A DNA stretch of 64,000 nt from DATJMJ01 sp035508795. Its GTDB lineage: Bacteria > Actinomycetota > Acidimicrobiia > Acidimicrobiales > Palsa-688. The translations under genes were made by a program, and so were the position numbers. The stretch spans positions 1 through 64,000 of the forward strand of contig DATJMJ010000023.1 in the NCBI GenBank assembly GCA_035508795.1. Direction: 5' to 3'. Below the pieces are notes generated by a model that worked only from the letters and a program-made list of their open reading frames with translations, was not told the origin of the DNA and searched no databases. This document shows positions 32,556 to 42,301 of the stretch, piece by piece (within the stretch, counting starts at the first letter, position 1; the number at the start of each line of letters is the position of its first letter).

Positions 32556-33139
32556 TGGGCCTCGAAGACCTGCGGCACAATTTCTTTACCGGGACGCTGG
32601 AAGAGGTCGTCAAGTGGGCGCGTGCGGCCAGTTCGTGGGGCGCCAACTTCGGGCTCGCCTGCTGCGCAATGGAAATGATGGCCGCCGGTGCAGCCAATTT
32701 CGACCTGGCGCGCTTCGGCATGGAAGTGTTCCGGGCCTCGCCCCGCCAAGCCGACCTGATGATCGTCGCCGGCAGGGTCAGCCAAAAGATGGCGCCTGTG
32801 CTCCGCCAGGTCTACGACCAGATGATGGAGCCGCGGTGGGTCATCTCGATGGGCGTGTGCGCATCGACGGGCGGGATGTTCAACAACTACGCCATTGTCC
32901 AGGGGGTCGACCAGGTCGTCCCCGTCGATGTCTATGCCCCCGGCTGCCCCCCCGGGCCTGAGACCCTTATCCATTCCATCCTCACCCTCCACGAACAGAT
33001 ACGCCGGGGCGAGATCACGCGCCGCCGGGCAGCGACCGGGGGCGGGGCCGGCCTGCACGTCGAAGAGGCGCCCCGGCAACCTCGCCAGCTCGTGGCTCCC
33101 GAAACCCGTCCGACAGCTCCGATGGCGGGGAGCCGGTGA
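32555..33139 (+). CDS. nuoB: NADH-quinone oxidoreductase subunit B
   Basis: 194 aa. Carries the last cluster N2 [4Fe-4S] before quinone. Ligands are the adjacent pair in GLACCAMEMM, Cys in GVCASTGGMF and Cys in APGCPPGPE, in the expected order. The C-terminus has an Arg/Pro-rich tail of about 30 residues. It overlaps nuoC by 4 bp (GTGA). Confidence 0.96.
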   Translation: MGLEDLRHNFFTGTLEEVVKWARAASSWGANFGLACCAMEMMAAGAANFDLARFGMEVFRASPRQADLMIVAGRVSQKMAPVLRQVYDQMMEPRWVISMGVCASTGGMFNNYAIVQGVDQVVPVDVYAPGCPPGPETLIHSILTLHEQIRRGEITRRRAATGGGAGLHVEEAPRQPRQLVAPETRPTAPMAGSR

Positions 33140-33675
33140 GCGAAAGCCAAGCCCCTCAAGCGCAAGACGACGAGCAAAACGGCCAACCCGGCGGAGACGG
33201 GGAGCCCACGTCGCTGCACGGCTGCCCGGTCACCATGGCCTTCGGCCAGACGACGGTCCATGCGGACCGGCGCCGTTACCTGTCGTTGATGGAGGGTCTT
33301 TACAGGGACGGCTTCGAAAGCTGCATTGGGGTCTGCGGGGTCGACTACCTGACGCACCCAGGTAGGTCGCTCCCCGAAGACGTCGCCGCCCAGCGCTTCG
33401 AGGTCGTAGTCGAGCTGGTGTCGATCTCGCGCAAGGAACGCCTACGGGTCCGCTGCCAGGTGCCGGCCGAAGATCCCGTGGTCCCGAGCCTTTTCGACCT
33501 CTGGCCCGGCAGCGAAGCACACGAGCGAGAGACTTTCGACATGTTCGGGATCCGTTTCAGCGACCACCCCGACCTCACGCGGATCCTCATGCCCGAAGAC
33601 TGGGAAGGGCACCCACTGCGCAAGGATTACGCGACAGGCCATGTGCCGGTGCAGTTCAAGGAGGTGCCCCGATGA
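33136..33675 (+). CDS. nuoC: NADH-quinone oxidoreductase subunit C
   Basis: 179 aa, 30-kDa-type subunit of the peripheral arm. Starts at GTG 33136. The N-terminal about 30 residues are Gln/Gly-rich. The family core includes FESCIGVCGVDYLTH, PVVPSLFDLWPGSEAHERETFDMFGIRF and the terminal GHPLRKDYATGHVPVQF. Separate from nuoD (4-bp overlap), unlike the E. coli nuoCD fusion. Confidence 0.95.
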   Translation: MSESQAPQAQDDEQNGQPGGDGEPTSLHGCPVTMAFGQTTVHADRRRYLSLMEGLYRDGFESCIGVCGVDYLTHPGRSLPEDVAAQRFEVVVELVSISRKERLRVRCQVPAEDPVVPSLFDLWPGSEAHERETFDMFGIRFSDHPDLTRILMPEDWEGHPLRKDYATGHVPVQFKEVPR

Positions 33676-35078
33676 GCGAGGCGACCATACCGGCCGGCGC
33701 CACCAGCCCGGCCAGGCCCGCCACCCGCGCGGCGAGTGCCCAAACAGTTCCTCTCACCGACCTCCTCAAGGCAAAAACGTCCGAAGGTGCCCAGGAAATG
33801 CTGGCGCGCGAGGAGTCGACCATCCGGGAGCTCCGTTACGAGTCGGGCGGCGTCCTCCGGCTCCCTGAAGGCGTCGACGTAGACCCCAACGACTTCAATT
33901 ACGACACCCCCGACGACGAGACGATGATCCTCAACCTCGGGCCGTCGCACCCTTCGACTCACGGTGTGCTGCGGGTAATGGTCGAGGTGCGCGGCGAGCA
34001 GGTGCTGAGGACCAAGCCCGTCATCGGCTACCTGCACACGGGGATGGAAAAGACGGGCGAAGAGCTGATGTACCACCAGGGTTGCACGAACGTGACCCGG
34101 ATGGATTACCTTGCGCCGTTTTTCAACGAGCTCGCTTACTGCCTTTCGGTAGAAAAGCTGATCGGCGCCGAGGTGCCCGAGCGCGCCGAGTGGATCCGGA
34201 TGCTCATGTGCGAGCTCAACCGGGTGTCATCCCATTTCCTCTGGTTGGCGACCAACGGCGCTGACCTCGGAGCGCTCAACATGCTCGTCTACGGGTGGCG
34301 CGACCGTGAGCTCTTGCTTGCCTTCTTCGAGAAGGTCACCGGGCTCCGGATGAACCACAACTACTTCCGGCCCGGAGGCGTCGCCGCCGACCTGCCCGAC
34401 GGCTGGCGTGACGACGTCAAGGCAATTTGCGACGTCGTGCTCAAGCGGATGGACGAGTACGACAACCTCCTCACCGGGCAACCCCTCCTGCAAAACCGGA
34501 TGGACGGCGTGGGCGCGCTCGACGCCGCAACGGCCGTAGGGCTCGGCTTGACCGGGCCCGTGCTGCGCTCGACAGGCGTCGCTTACGACATCCGGAGGGA
34601 TTTCCCATACCTTTTCTACGACCAGGTCGACTTCGACGTAATGGTCGGCACCGGCGGGGACTGCTGGGACCGCTTCGCCATCCGGGTGAACGAGATCCGC
34701 GAATCCGTCCGCATTATCCGCCAGGTCGTGAAGGCGATGCCGAAGGGCGACTTCCGGGTACAGGACAAGAAGGTCACCCCCCCGCCCCGCAACCGCATCG
34801 ACGAGTCCATGGAAGCCCTCATCCACCATTTCAAGCTTTATACCGAAGGTTTCCGGGTCGCTCCCGGCGACGCCTACGTGCCTGTCGAGTCCCCGAGAGG
34901 CGAGCTCGGCTGTTACATCGTCTCGGACGGGACATCGCGCCCCTACCGGGTGCACGTCCGGGCGCCCTCGTTCGCAAACCTGCAGGGCCTCGCCCCCATG
35001 GCCAGGGGGGGTTTCATCCCCGACGTGATCGCCTGCATCTCGAGCATCGACCCGGTCCTCGGCGACGTCGACCGTTGA
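33672..35078 (+). CDS. nuoD: NADH-quinone oxidoreductase subunit D
   Basis: 468 aa, 49-kDa-type subunit lining the quinone site. An N-terminal extension of about 70 residues precedes LNLGPSHPSTHGVLRVMVEV, which holds the quinone-site His region. Also YLHTGMEKTGEELMYHQ, LMCELNRVSSHFLWLATNGADLGA, and the C-terminal ESPRGELGCYIVSDG with FANLQGLAPMARGGFIPDVIA. A 64-bp gap separates it from nuoE, the largest gap in the operon. Confidence 0.96.
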   Translation: MSEATIPAGATSPARPATRAASAQTVPLTDLLKAKTSEGAQEMLAREESTIRELRYESGGVLRLPEGVDVDPNDFNYDTPDDETMILNLGPSHPSTHGVLRVMVEVRGEQVLRTKPVIGYLHTGMEKTGEELMYHQGCTNVTRMDYLAPFFNELAYCLSVEKLIGAEVPERAEWIRMLMCELNRVSSHFLWLATNGADLGALNMLVYGWRDRELLLAFFEKVTGLRMNHNYFRPGGVAADLPDGWRDDVKAICDVVLKRMDEYDNLLTGQPLLQNRMDGVGALDAATAVGLGLTGPVLRSTGVAYDIRRDFPYLFYDQVDFDVMVGTGGDCWDRFAIRVNEIRESVRIIRQVVKAMPKGDFRVQDKKVTPPPRNRIDESMEALIHHFKLYTEGFRVAPGDAYVPVESPRGELGCYIVSDGTSRPYRVHVRAPSFANLQGLAPMARGGFIPDVIACISSIDPVLGDVDR

Positions 35079-35142
35079 GCGCCGTGCCGCCGCCACCGCC
35101 CGATTGGGCCCAAAGCCCTTACCTCGGCAAAAATCCTTAGAT

Positions 35143-36120
35143 ATGGCTCGGCTCACCACGGACAACCTCGAGCGGGCGCGTTCGCTGATCGGCCTTTACC
35201 CGCACAAGCGCTCTGCTCTTGTGCCGATGTTGCACCTCGTCCAAGAGCAAGAGGGCTACCTGAGCGCCGAAGCCATCGAACAGGTGGCGGAGCTGCTCGA
35301 CCTCACGCCGGCCGAAGTGCGCGGTACGGCCAGTTTCTACGAGATGTTCCACCTCGAGCCGGTGGGCCGTTACCTCGTCGCCGTCTGTACGAACATCGCC
35401 TGCATGCTTTCGGGGGCCTACGAGCTGTTGGAGCACATCGAAAGCTCGCTCGGTGCCCGCCCGGGAACTACCACGCCGGACGGCCTTTTTACGCTCGAGG
35501 AGGCCGAGTGCTTGGCCCTGTGCGGCAACGCCCCTTGCCTCACGGTCAACTGGCGCTTCTTCGGGGACGTGGGGCCCGAGCAGTGGGACGCCCTGGCGGA
35601 CGACCTGCGGGAAGGGCGCCTCGACGGGGAAGTGCCGCCGCACGGGACGTTGTGCAGGGTCGGGAGATCGGTCGGCCTGTTGGCCGCAGGCGGCGATGGT
35701 GCCACCCGGGCGGGCGGGGGCGGGACGGGGCTGCCCGAGGCGGCTGCAAGGGCTTCGGGACCTCCTGCGGGCCCACCCTCGCAGGCCGGCAGCGAAGCCC
35801 GCCAGAGGGACAGGCGTGGCAGGTCACGTGCGGGAGGCTCGCTGGAGGCTACCCGGGCGGCCGTCGCGCGAGCTGTGGCAACCGAAGGCGGCAGCCGCCC
35901 CGAGGTGGCGGCAACCGCCACAGCGATGGCGCCTGTGACGAGCGCGGGGTCTCCGGGCGAGCATGGCGCCACGTCCGGCGGGGGCGGCGCCGTCAGCCTC
36001 GCCACCGTACGCACGACCGCTGCAGTTGCGAGCACTGTTCTCGACAACGCCGGTGCAGCCGGCGGGGCCCGCGCGGCTGGTGGCAGCAGCGGCAACGGTG
36101 GCGGAGAGGGGGCCGCGTGA
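35143..36120 (+). CDS. nuoE: NADH-quinone oxidoreductase subunit E with long low-complexity tail
   Basis: 325 aa from ATG 35143 (TTG 35104 possible). The first about 175 residues are the thioredoxin-fold subunit with the N1a [2Fe-2S] ligands CTNIAC and ECLALCGNAPC. The remaining about 150 residues are Ala/Gly/Arg-rich without a recognisable fold (GGDGATRAGGGG..., GSSGNGGGEGAA). Typical NuoE is 160-250 aa. The tail codons are extremely GC-rich. It overlaps nuoF by 4 bp (GTGA). Confidence 0.92.
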   Translation: MARLTTDNLERARSLIGLYPHKRSALVPMLHLVQEQEGYLSAEAIEQVAELLDLTPAEVRGTASFYEMFHLEPVGRYLVAVCTNIACMLSGAYELLEHIESSLGARPGTTTPDGLFTLEEAECLALCGNAPCLTVNWRFFGDVGPEQWDALADDLREGRLDGEVPPHGTLCRVGRSVGLLAAGGDGATRAGGGGTGLPEAAARASGPPAGPPSQAGSEARQRDRRGRSRAGGSLEATRAAVARAVATEGGSRPEVAATATAMAPVTSAGSPGEHGATSGGGGAVSLATVRTTAAVASTVLDNAGAAGGARAAGGSSGNGGGEGAA

Positions 36121-37472
36121 GCACCACGGAGCAGGCGCCGTCGAAGCTCGGGCCGAGGCTCGTCACCTCACGGCTGGGGTTGACCGATAGCTGGACGCTG
36201 CGCTCTTACCTCGACAACGACGGCTACAACGGCCTGCGAAAGGCCTTCACGATGACGCCCGAGGAGGTGCACCAGGCCACCCTCGGGTCGAGCATCCTCG
36301 GCCGGGGGGGCGCCGGCTTCGACGCCGGGAGGAAGTGGGGCATGCTGCGCCAGGCGCAGCCGGTCTACCTCGTGGTGAACGGCGACGAGAGCGAGCCCGC
36401 CACCTTCAAGGACCATGCCCTCATCGAGGGCGACCCCCACCAGCTCATCGAGGGCAGCCTGATCTGCGCGTACGCGATCGGGGCGGCTCAGGTCTTCATC
36501 TACGTGCGGGGAGAAATGGCCTTGGGCCTCGAGCGCCTCCAGGCCGCGCTCAACGAGGCGTACGAGTACGGCGCAGTGGGAGCGGATATTTTCGGCTCGG
36601 GCTTCTCCGTCGACATCGTCGTCCACCCGGGGGCAGGAGCCTACATTTGCGGCGAGGAAACGGCGCTCCTGGAAAGCCTCGAAGGAAAGCGAGGTTTCCC
36701 CCGCATCAAACCCCCTTATTACCCGGCGGCGATCGGCCTTTACGGCGCCCCGACCGTCGTCAACAACGTGGAAACGCTGTCCAACCTGCCCTGGGTGATG
36801 CGCAATGGCAGTGAGGCGTTTTTCGCCCTCGGCGACGGCCGGTCGCGGGGCACCAAAGTGATGGCGCTTTCGGGCCACGTGCGCCGGCCCGGCAATTACG
36901 AGGTCACCTTTGCGGGAGTGAGCTTCCGCGAGCTCATATATGACCCCTCGCTCGGAGGCGGCATCCGCGAGGACCGCGCCTTGAAAGCGTTCATCCCCGG
37001 TGGAGTTTCGGCTCCCTGGTTCGGCCCGCAACACCTCGATCTTTCGCTTTCCAACGAAAAGATCGCCGAAGCCGGGTCGATGGCCGGCTCGGGAGCCGTC
37101 ACGGTGATGGACGAGACGACGTGCATCGTCCGCGCGGTCTGGCGCATCACCCGTTTCTTTCACCGGGAGTCGTGCGGCCAGTGCACCCCGTGCCGCGAGG
37201 GTTCGGGCTGGATCGAAAAGATAATGCGCCGGATCGAGGACGGCCAGGGCCGCGAGGAAGACCTCGACCTCTTGATGGACGTTTGCGACAACATCGTCCC
37301 CGGCGTGAGCTGGCCGCCGGCACAGACCACGATCTGCGTGCTCGGGCCTTCGATACCGAGTTCTGTCGCTTCGGGCATCCGGATGTTCCGCGACGAGTTC
37401 CTCGAGCATGTCCGCCTCGGCCAGTGCCCCTTCCCGCCCGACCGGCTCCGTAAGGCCCCCGCTTATGCCTGA
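36117..37472 (+). CDS. nuoF: NADH-quinone oxidoreductase subunit F
   Basis: 451 aa from GTG 36117. NADH-oxidising flavoprotein. FMN/NADH glycine-rich sites are SSILGRGGAGFDAGRKW and NGDESEPATFKDHALIEGDPH, with GAGAYICGEETALLESLEG. N3 [4Fe-4S] ligands are CGQCTPCREG plus the later Cys in TTICVLGPS. Overlaps nuoG by 8 bp. Confidence 0.96.
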   Translation: MSTTEQAPSKLGPRLVTSRLGLTDSWTLRSYLDNDGYNGLRKAFTMTPEEVHQATLGSSILGRGGAGFDAGRKWGMLRQAQPVYLVVNGDESEPATFKDHALIEGDPHQLIEGSLICAYAIGAAQVFIYVRGEMALGLERLQAALNEAYEYGAVGADIFGSGFSVDIVVHPGAGAYICGEETALLESLEGKRGFPRIKPPYYPAAIGLYGAPTVVNNVETLSNLPWVMRNGSEAFFALGDGRSRGTKVMALSGHVRRPGNYEVTFAGVSFRELIYDPSLGGGIREDRALKAFIPGGVSAPWFGPQHLDLSLSNEKIAEAGSMAGSGAVTVMDETTCIVRAVWRITRFFHRESCGQCTPCREGSGWIEKIMRRIEDGQGREEDLDLLMDVCDNIVPGVSWPPAQTTICVLGPSIPSSVASGIRMFRDEFLEHVRLGQCPFPPDRLRKAPAYA

Positions 37473-40320
37473 ACCCACGCCGCCCGCCAAGACGGGCGCC
37501 GCGCCGGGCGAGGCGGGCGCTACAGGCACGCCGCTCACCCCGAAGATAGAGCCCGAAGGTGTCAACATCACCCTCGACGGGCGTCCGGTCACGGCTCGCA
37601 AGGGAGAGCTGTTGATCGCTGCCGCCGAGAGGGCGGGCACCTACATCCCCCGCTTTTGCTACCACCCCCGCATGAAGCCGGTGGGCATGTGCCGGATGTG
37701 CCTCGTCGAAATCAAAGGGCCCAGGGGGCCGTCACTTTCGCCGGCCTGCTTCATCGCGGTGACCGAAGGCATGGACGCAGTAACCGACAGCGCGCGAGTC
37801 AAAAAGGCTCAGGACGGCGTCCTCGAGTTCCTCCTTGTCAACCACCCGCTCGACTGCCCTGTTTGTGACAAAGGCGGAGAGTGCCCGCTCCAGGACCAGA
37901 CCCTTGCCTACGGCCCGGGAGAAACCCGCTACGTGGAAGAGAAACGCCACTGGGACAAGCCGGTGCCGTTGTCACCTTTGGTCCTCATAGACCGCGAGCG
38001 CTGCATCCAATGTGCCCGCTGCACACGCTTCGCCGAGGAGGTCGCGGGCGACGCAGGCATCGACTTCGCCTCCCGGAGCGACACGACCGAGGTCGCCATC
38101 TACCCCGGCGAACCGTTTTCGTCCAACTTCAGCGGCAACATCGTGCAAATCTGCCCTGTGGGGGCCCTGCTCGCCAAGCCTTACCGCTTCAAGGCGCGGC
38201 CATGGGACCTCGAACAAGTCGAGACGACGTGCACGCTTTGCGCCGTTGGTTGCCGGGTGGCGGCGCAGTCCAGCGCTGACCAGGTCGTCCGGTTTATCGG
38301 CGTGGACAGCGACCCCGTCAACTGGGGCTGGCTGTGCGACAAGGGACGCTTCGGGTTCGAGGCGCTCAACAGCCCCCTCCGCCTCGCTGAGCCGCTGTCG
38401 CGCCTTGCCGGGGAGGGCCAGGGTGCAAGCGGTGCAAGCGGCGCTCCTCTCTCCAGGACGAGCTGGGCGGCGGCTTACGAAGAGATCGCCTCCAGGCTGG
38501 CAGGTGTCCCGGGCGAGCGTACCGGTGTCATAGGAGGCGCCCGGCTCCCCAACGAGGACGCCTACGCCTGGGCGAAGTTCGCCAGGACCGTGCTCCACAC
38601 CGACAACATCGACGCGCAATTGGGCGACGGCCTCCCCGCCGATGTGGTCGCGAGCCTCCCCCGGGCCACCATCGACCAGATCTGCTCTTCGGCGCTCATC
38701 GTCGCGATCGCACCCGACATCAAAGAAGAACTCCCGGTGCTCTACCTACGGCTCCGTGACGCGATCGTCGAAAAGGGCGTGCCCCTCCTGGAGATCTCGC
38801 CGGTGCCGACGGGGCTCACCTCGCGAGCCTCCCACTCCTTGCGTTACCGGCCAGGCGAGCTCGCGCCGTTGGTGCAGGCTCTGTGCGGGGCCGCCCCCAT
38901 CGAGGAGGCGGTAGGAGGCGTGCCGGCTGCCGACGCCGAGCGCGCCAGGCTCGCCATCGGTGAGGCCGGTGCCGCCGCCAAAGCCGCACCTCGGCCCGGT
39001 GAGCGCCCTGCTCTCGGTGTAGTGGTCGGCCGGCCGTCCTTGGCCGAGAGCTCCGACGGGCCGGGCGAGGCTGCGCTGCTCCTTGCGACCATACCGGGGG
39101 CTATTTTCCTGCCTGCGCTGCGCCGCTCTAATGTCCACGGCGCAATCGACATGGGGCTCGCACCGGGACTTTTACCCGGACGCATCGGCCTCGAAGAAGG
39201 GCGCTCCTGGTACGAGGAGCATTGGGCCTCCAAGTTGCCCCGAAAAGGCCTCGGCACCATCGAAATGCTGACGGCGGCCGCCGCCGGGCGCCTCGACGTG
39301 CTGTTCCTCGTGGGCGCGGACCCGGTTGCCGACTGCCCCGACGCCGGGCTGGCAAGGCGCGCTCTCAGCGCTGCCCGCTTCGTCGTCGGGATCGACGCCT
39401 TCAGCACACAAAGCCTCGACTACGCCGACGTAGTCCTGCCAGCGTCCGTCTACACCGAAAGAAGAGGCAGCTTCACCAACGTCGAGGGCCGGGTGACCTG
39501 GCTCGGCCAAAAGGTCACTGCTCCCGGCACGGCGAGACCGGACTGGATGATCGTGCAGGAGCTCGCTTCGCGGCTGGGGGCCGTAGCTAAAGCCCGGTCG
39601 CCTGAAGACATCTGGGCGGAGGTACAGGTCGTCTCGCCTCTCCATGCTGGAGCGACGTCGGCGCTGCTCAAGTCGCGCCAGGGCCGCAACGGCATCGTGG
39701 TCCCGGTGCCGCCCGGGAGGAGCAGCGAGGCCGAGGTCCCGCCGCCGCTCGACCCGATGGCCGACCCGGGCATCGCATCTGCCGAGATCCACCCGGCGCC
39801 ACCCGTGGCCCTGTCCGTCGAGGGCCCCGGCGTGGGACGCGCCAACGAGCCGAGTGCCGGACCGCAGGACCTGCAAGCGCAGGGCGGGGCGTTACCTCGG
39901 CGCTTGATGCCACGCCCCCCGGCAGCTGCGCTAGCAGCCCGGCCCGCACAAGTGCCGGAAGGACGGGACGGGCCAGCTACGGCGCTCACCGTGAGATTGG
40001 TGACGCACAGGCCCATGTGGGACGGTGGGGTGCTCGTGCAAAACTCGCCGTCGCTGGCCAACCTCCACCCGTCCCCCGCTCTCGGCCTGAGCCCTGCCGA
40101 CGCGAGGCGTCTTGGTGAAGGGGTCGACGCTGTACGGGTGAGCAACGACCATGGGGCGGTCGTCCTGGCGGTCCGCGTCGATGCCGGGCTGCCCGAAGGC
40201 TCGGCCTCGTTGCCGTTCAACCTGCCGGGAGGCAGTGCAGCCGAGCTGATAGCAGCGGGCCTGCCCTACACCGACGTCGTTGTGGAGCCGGTCGCCGAGC
40301 CGGCGAGGGCAAGCTCATGA
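37465..40320 (+). CDS. nuoG: NADH-quinone oxidoreductase subunit G
   Basis: 951 aa from ATG 37465. The N-terminal [2Fe-2S] domain includes RFCYHPRMKPVGMCRMCLVE. The His-Cys-Cys-Cys cluster is HPLDCPVCDKGGECPLQD and the ferredoxin-type cluster CIQCARCTRF. The extra cluster is CTLCAVGC with a later Cys in WLCDKGRF. A molybdopterin-oxidoreductase-like domain without obvious cofactor role follows, then a Pro/Ala-rich stretch near residues 775-860 before the C-terminal fold. Electron relay from NuoE/F to NuoI. Confidence 0.95.
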   Translation: MPEPTPPAKTGAAPGEAGATGTPLTPKIEPEGVNITLDGRPVTARKGELLIAAAERAGTYIPRFCYHPRMKPVGMCRMCLVEIKGPRGPSLSPACFIAVTEGMDAVTDSARVKKAQDGVLEFLLVNHPLDCPVCDKGGECPLQDQTLAYGPGETRYVEEKRHWDKPVPLSPLVLIDRERCIQCARCTRFAEEVAGDAGIDFASRSDTTEVAIYPGEPFSSNFSGNIVQICPVGALLAKPYRFKARPWDLEQVETTCTLCAVGCRVAAQSSADQVVRFIGVDSDPVNWGWLCDKGRFGFEALNSPLRLAEPLSRLAGEGQGASGASGAPLSRTSWAAAYEEIASRLAGVPGERTGVIGGARLPNEDAYAWAKFARTVLHTDNIDAQLGDGLPADVVASLPRATIDQICSSALIVAIAPDIKEELPVLYLRLRDAIVEKGVPLLEISPVPTGLTSRASHSLRYRPGELAPLVQALCGAAPIEEAVGGVPAADAERARLAIGEAGAAAKAAPRPGERPALGVVVGRPSLAESSDGPGEAALLLATIPGAIFLPALRRSNVHGAIDMGLAPGLLPGRIGLEEGRSWYEEHWASKLPRKGLGTIEMLTAAAAGRLDVLFLVGADPVADCPDAGLARRALSAARFVVGIDAFSTQSLDYADVVLPASVYTERRGSFTNVEGRVTWLGQKVTAPGTARPDWMIVQELASRLGAVAKARSPEDIWAEVQVVSPLHAGATSALLKSRQGRNGIVVPVPPGRSSEAEVPPPLDPMADPGIASAEIHPAPPVALSVEGPGVGRANEPSAGPQDLQAQGGALPRRLMPRPPAAALAARPAQVPEGRDGPATALTVRLVTHRPMWDGGVLVQNSPSLANLHPSPALGLSPADARRLGEGVDAVRVSNDHGAVVLAVRVDAGLPEGSASLPFNLPGGSAAELIAAGLPYTDVVVEPVAEPARASS

Positions 40321-41495
40321 TCGTCGCTGCCGCCACCGCCTCCTACACCGGTGACCCGGTCTTCGCCAAGGGCCTCGACCTCGCCGCCTGGGTCATCATC
40401 CTCGTAAAACTGCTCGTGGTCTTCGTGATCGTGATGGCCTCGGTGATCTTCATGATCATGTACGAACGCAAGGCGATCGCCCGCCTCGCCAACAGGCTGG
40501 GCCCGAACAGGGCCGGCCCGAAGGGCTGGTTACAAGCGATCGCCGACGGGACAAAACTGGCCTTCAAAGAAGCCTTCATGCCCGCGGGCGCCGACAAGCT
40601 GGCGTACCGGGCCGCTCCTCTCATTTCGCTCGTACCGGCGTTCGTCGTCTTTTCGATCGTCCCCATCGGAGGCACGATCACCGTCGACGGCTATACGACG
40701 CGCCTTCAGCTCGCCGACCCACCCTGGGGGATCCTGCTGATGCTCATGGCGTCGAGCATCAGCGTCTACGGGGTCATGCTCGCAGGGTGGTCATCGGGCT
40801 CCAAGTACCCGCTCCTCGGGGCCGTGAGGGCAAGCGCCCAGATGATCTCGTACGAAGCTGCCCTCGGGCTCACGGTGGCGACAGTGGTCGTGCTGACAGG
40901 CTCGCTCGGCACGAGCGCGATCGTCGCAGCCCAGCATGGCGGTTTCCTCTACCACTGGAACATCCTGCGTGCCTTCGGTGCCCCGGCTGCCATTTTCTTC
41001 GTTGCAATAACTGCCGAGATGACCCGGCCCCCCTTCGACCTAGTCGAAGCCGAGGAGGAGCTCGCGGGCGGCTTCAACCTCGAGTACTCGGCGGTCGGTT
41101 TCATGATGTTTTACATGGCCGAGTACATAGCCGTCGTCACCAACTCGGCGATATTCGCCACGCTCTTCCTCGGCGGCCCGGACGGGCCTCGTATCGCAGG
41201 TCACTCGATCGGGCCGTTTTGGTTCACCCTCAAGGTCGTCGTGCTGCTCTACATCTACATATGGATCCGCGCCACCCTCCCCCGCCTGCGTTACGACCAG
41301 CTCATGGACCTGGGTTGGAAACGGCTCATCCCGGCGTCGCTCGCCCTCCTCCTCATTGTCGTCGGGGCCCGGGTGAGCTGGAGATGGGGCCTGTTTGCCT
41401 TCGCCGGCAGCCTCATTGCGTTCCAGGTCCTGATGCGGGCGATCGAGGTCGGCCAGGCCAACACCGATGCCGCCGCCGAGCTGGAGGCACCGTGA
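40317..41495 (+). CDS. nuoH: NADH-quinone oxidoreductase subunit H
   Basis: 392 aa, eight-TM membrane subunit at the quinone entrance. Signatures are YERKAIARLANRLGPNRAGPKGWLQAIADGTKL (the first cytoplasmic loop), ITAEMTRPPFDLVEAEEELAGGFNLEYS, and the terminal PRLRYDQLMDLGWKRLIP. Overlaps nuoG and nuoI by 4 bp each. Confidence 0.96.
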   Translation: MIVAAATASYTGDPVFAKGLDLAAWVIILVKLLVVFVIVMASVIFMIMYERKAIARLANRLGPNRAGPKGWLQAIADGTKLAFKEAFMPAGADKLAYRAAPLISLVPAFVVFSIVPIGGTITVDGYTTRLQLADPPWGILLMLMASSISVYGVMLAGWSSGSKYPLLGAVRASAQMISYEAALGLTVATVVVLTGSLGTSAIVAAQHGGFLYHWNILRAFGAPAAIFFVAITAEMTRPPFDLVEAEEELAGGFNLEYSAVGFMMFYMAEYIAVVTNSAIFATLFLGGPDGPRIAGHSIGPFWFTLKVVVLLYIYIWIRATLPRLRYDQLMDLGWKRLIPASLALLLIVVGARVSWRWGLFAFAGSLIAFQVLMRAIEVGQANTDAAAELEAP

Positions 41496-42301
41496 GCTTC
41501 CTGAGCGAAAGCCGGTTCCTGGCCTTTTTCAAAGGGTTTTTTGTCACGGGCAAGCAACCGGCCAAACCCACGGTGACCGTCCAGTACCCCGAGGAAAAAC
41601 GGCCCAAGCCTGAACGCTTCCACGGCCGCCACGTCCTCAACCGCTACGAGGACGGCATGGAGAAGTGCATCGGGTGCGAGCTGTGCGCGGGGGTCTGCCC
41701 GGCTCGCTGCATATACGTCCGGGGAGCCGACAACCCGCCCGACGCGCCAGTGTCGCCGGGAGAACGTTACGGCTTCGTCTACGAGATCAATTTCCTCCGG
41801 TGCATCCACTGCGACCTTTGTGTGGAGGCTTGCCCAACCGAAGCCATAACGGAGTCGAAGCTCTTCGAGTTTTCCTTCACCAACCGCGACGATGCGATCT
41901 ACACCAAAGCGGAGCTGCTGGTGGACGATTCCGGCAAGCCGAAGGTCATGCCGTGGGAAGACTGGAAACCAGGCGACGACGCCAACACTTCGGCCTGGAC
42001 GCGGGCTACGTCCCCCGCCGGCCGGGCCGACCTCGAGGGGACGCCGTTGTGGTCCGGCGAGCTCGGTTACGGCGTCCGCCCTCCTCAAGCCGGCCAGTCC
42101 GACCCGGAGGCAGCCGACGTGCCGGCGGACTTCGACATTTCGCTCCGCGAGGTCGAAGGTGGCGAGCTGAGGGGCGTCGGCTTGAGCGCCGTCCGCCCGG
42201 TCAGGCGCCCCGGTGCGCAGGTCGGGCGTGACGCTGCTAGCGCCGACCGGCCCGCCGGGACAGGGGCATCGGGAGCGCAGGCATCAGGTGGACGGGCATG
42301 A
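41492..42301 (+). CDS. nuoI: NADH-quinone oxidoreductase subunit I
   Basis: 269 aa from GTG 41492. Two [4Fe-4S] motifs: CIGCELCAGVCPARC and CIHCDLCVEACPTEA. An amphipathic N-terminal helix (LAFFKGFFVTG) anchors it to the membrane arm. The C-terminal about 90 residues are an acidic then Ala/Gly-rich extension absent from short homologues. Overlaps nuoJ by 4 bp. Confidence 0.95.
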   Translation: MSFLSESRFLAFFKGFFVTGKQPAKPTVTVQYPEEKRPKPERFHGRHVLNRYEDGMEKCIGCELCAGVCPARCIYVRGADNPPDAPVSPGERYGFVYEINFLRCIHCDLCVEACPTEAITESKLFEFSFTNRDDAIYTKAELLVDDSGKPKVMPWEDWKPGDDANTSAWTRATSPAGRADLEGTPLWSGELGYGVRPPQAGQSDPEAADVPADFDISLREVEGGELRGVGLSAVRPVRRPGAQVGRDAASADRPAGTGASGAQASGGRA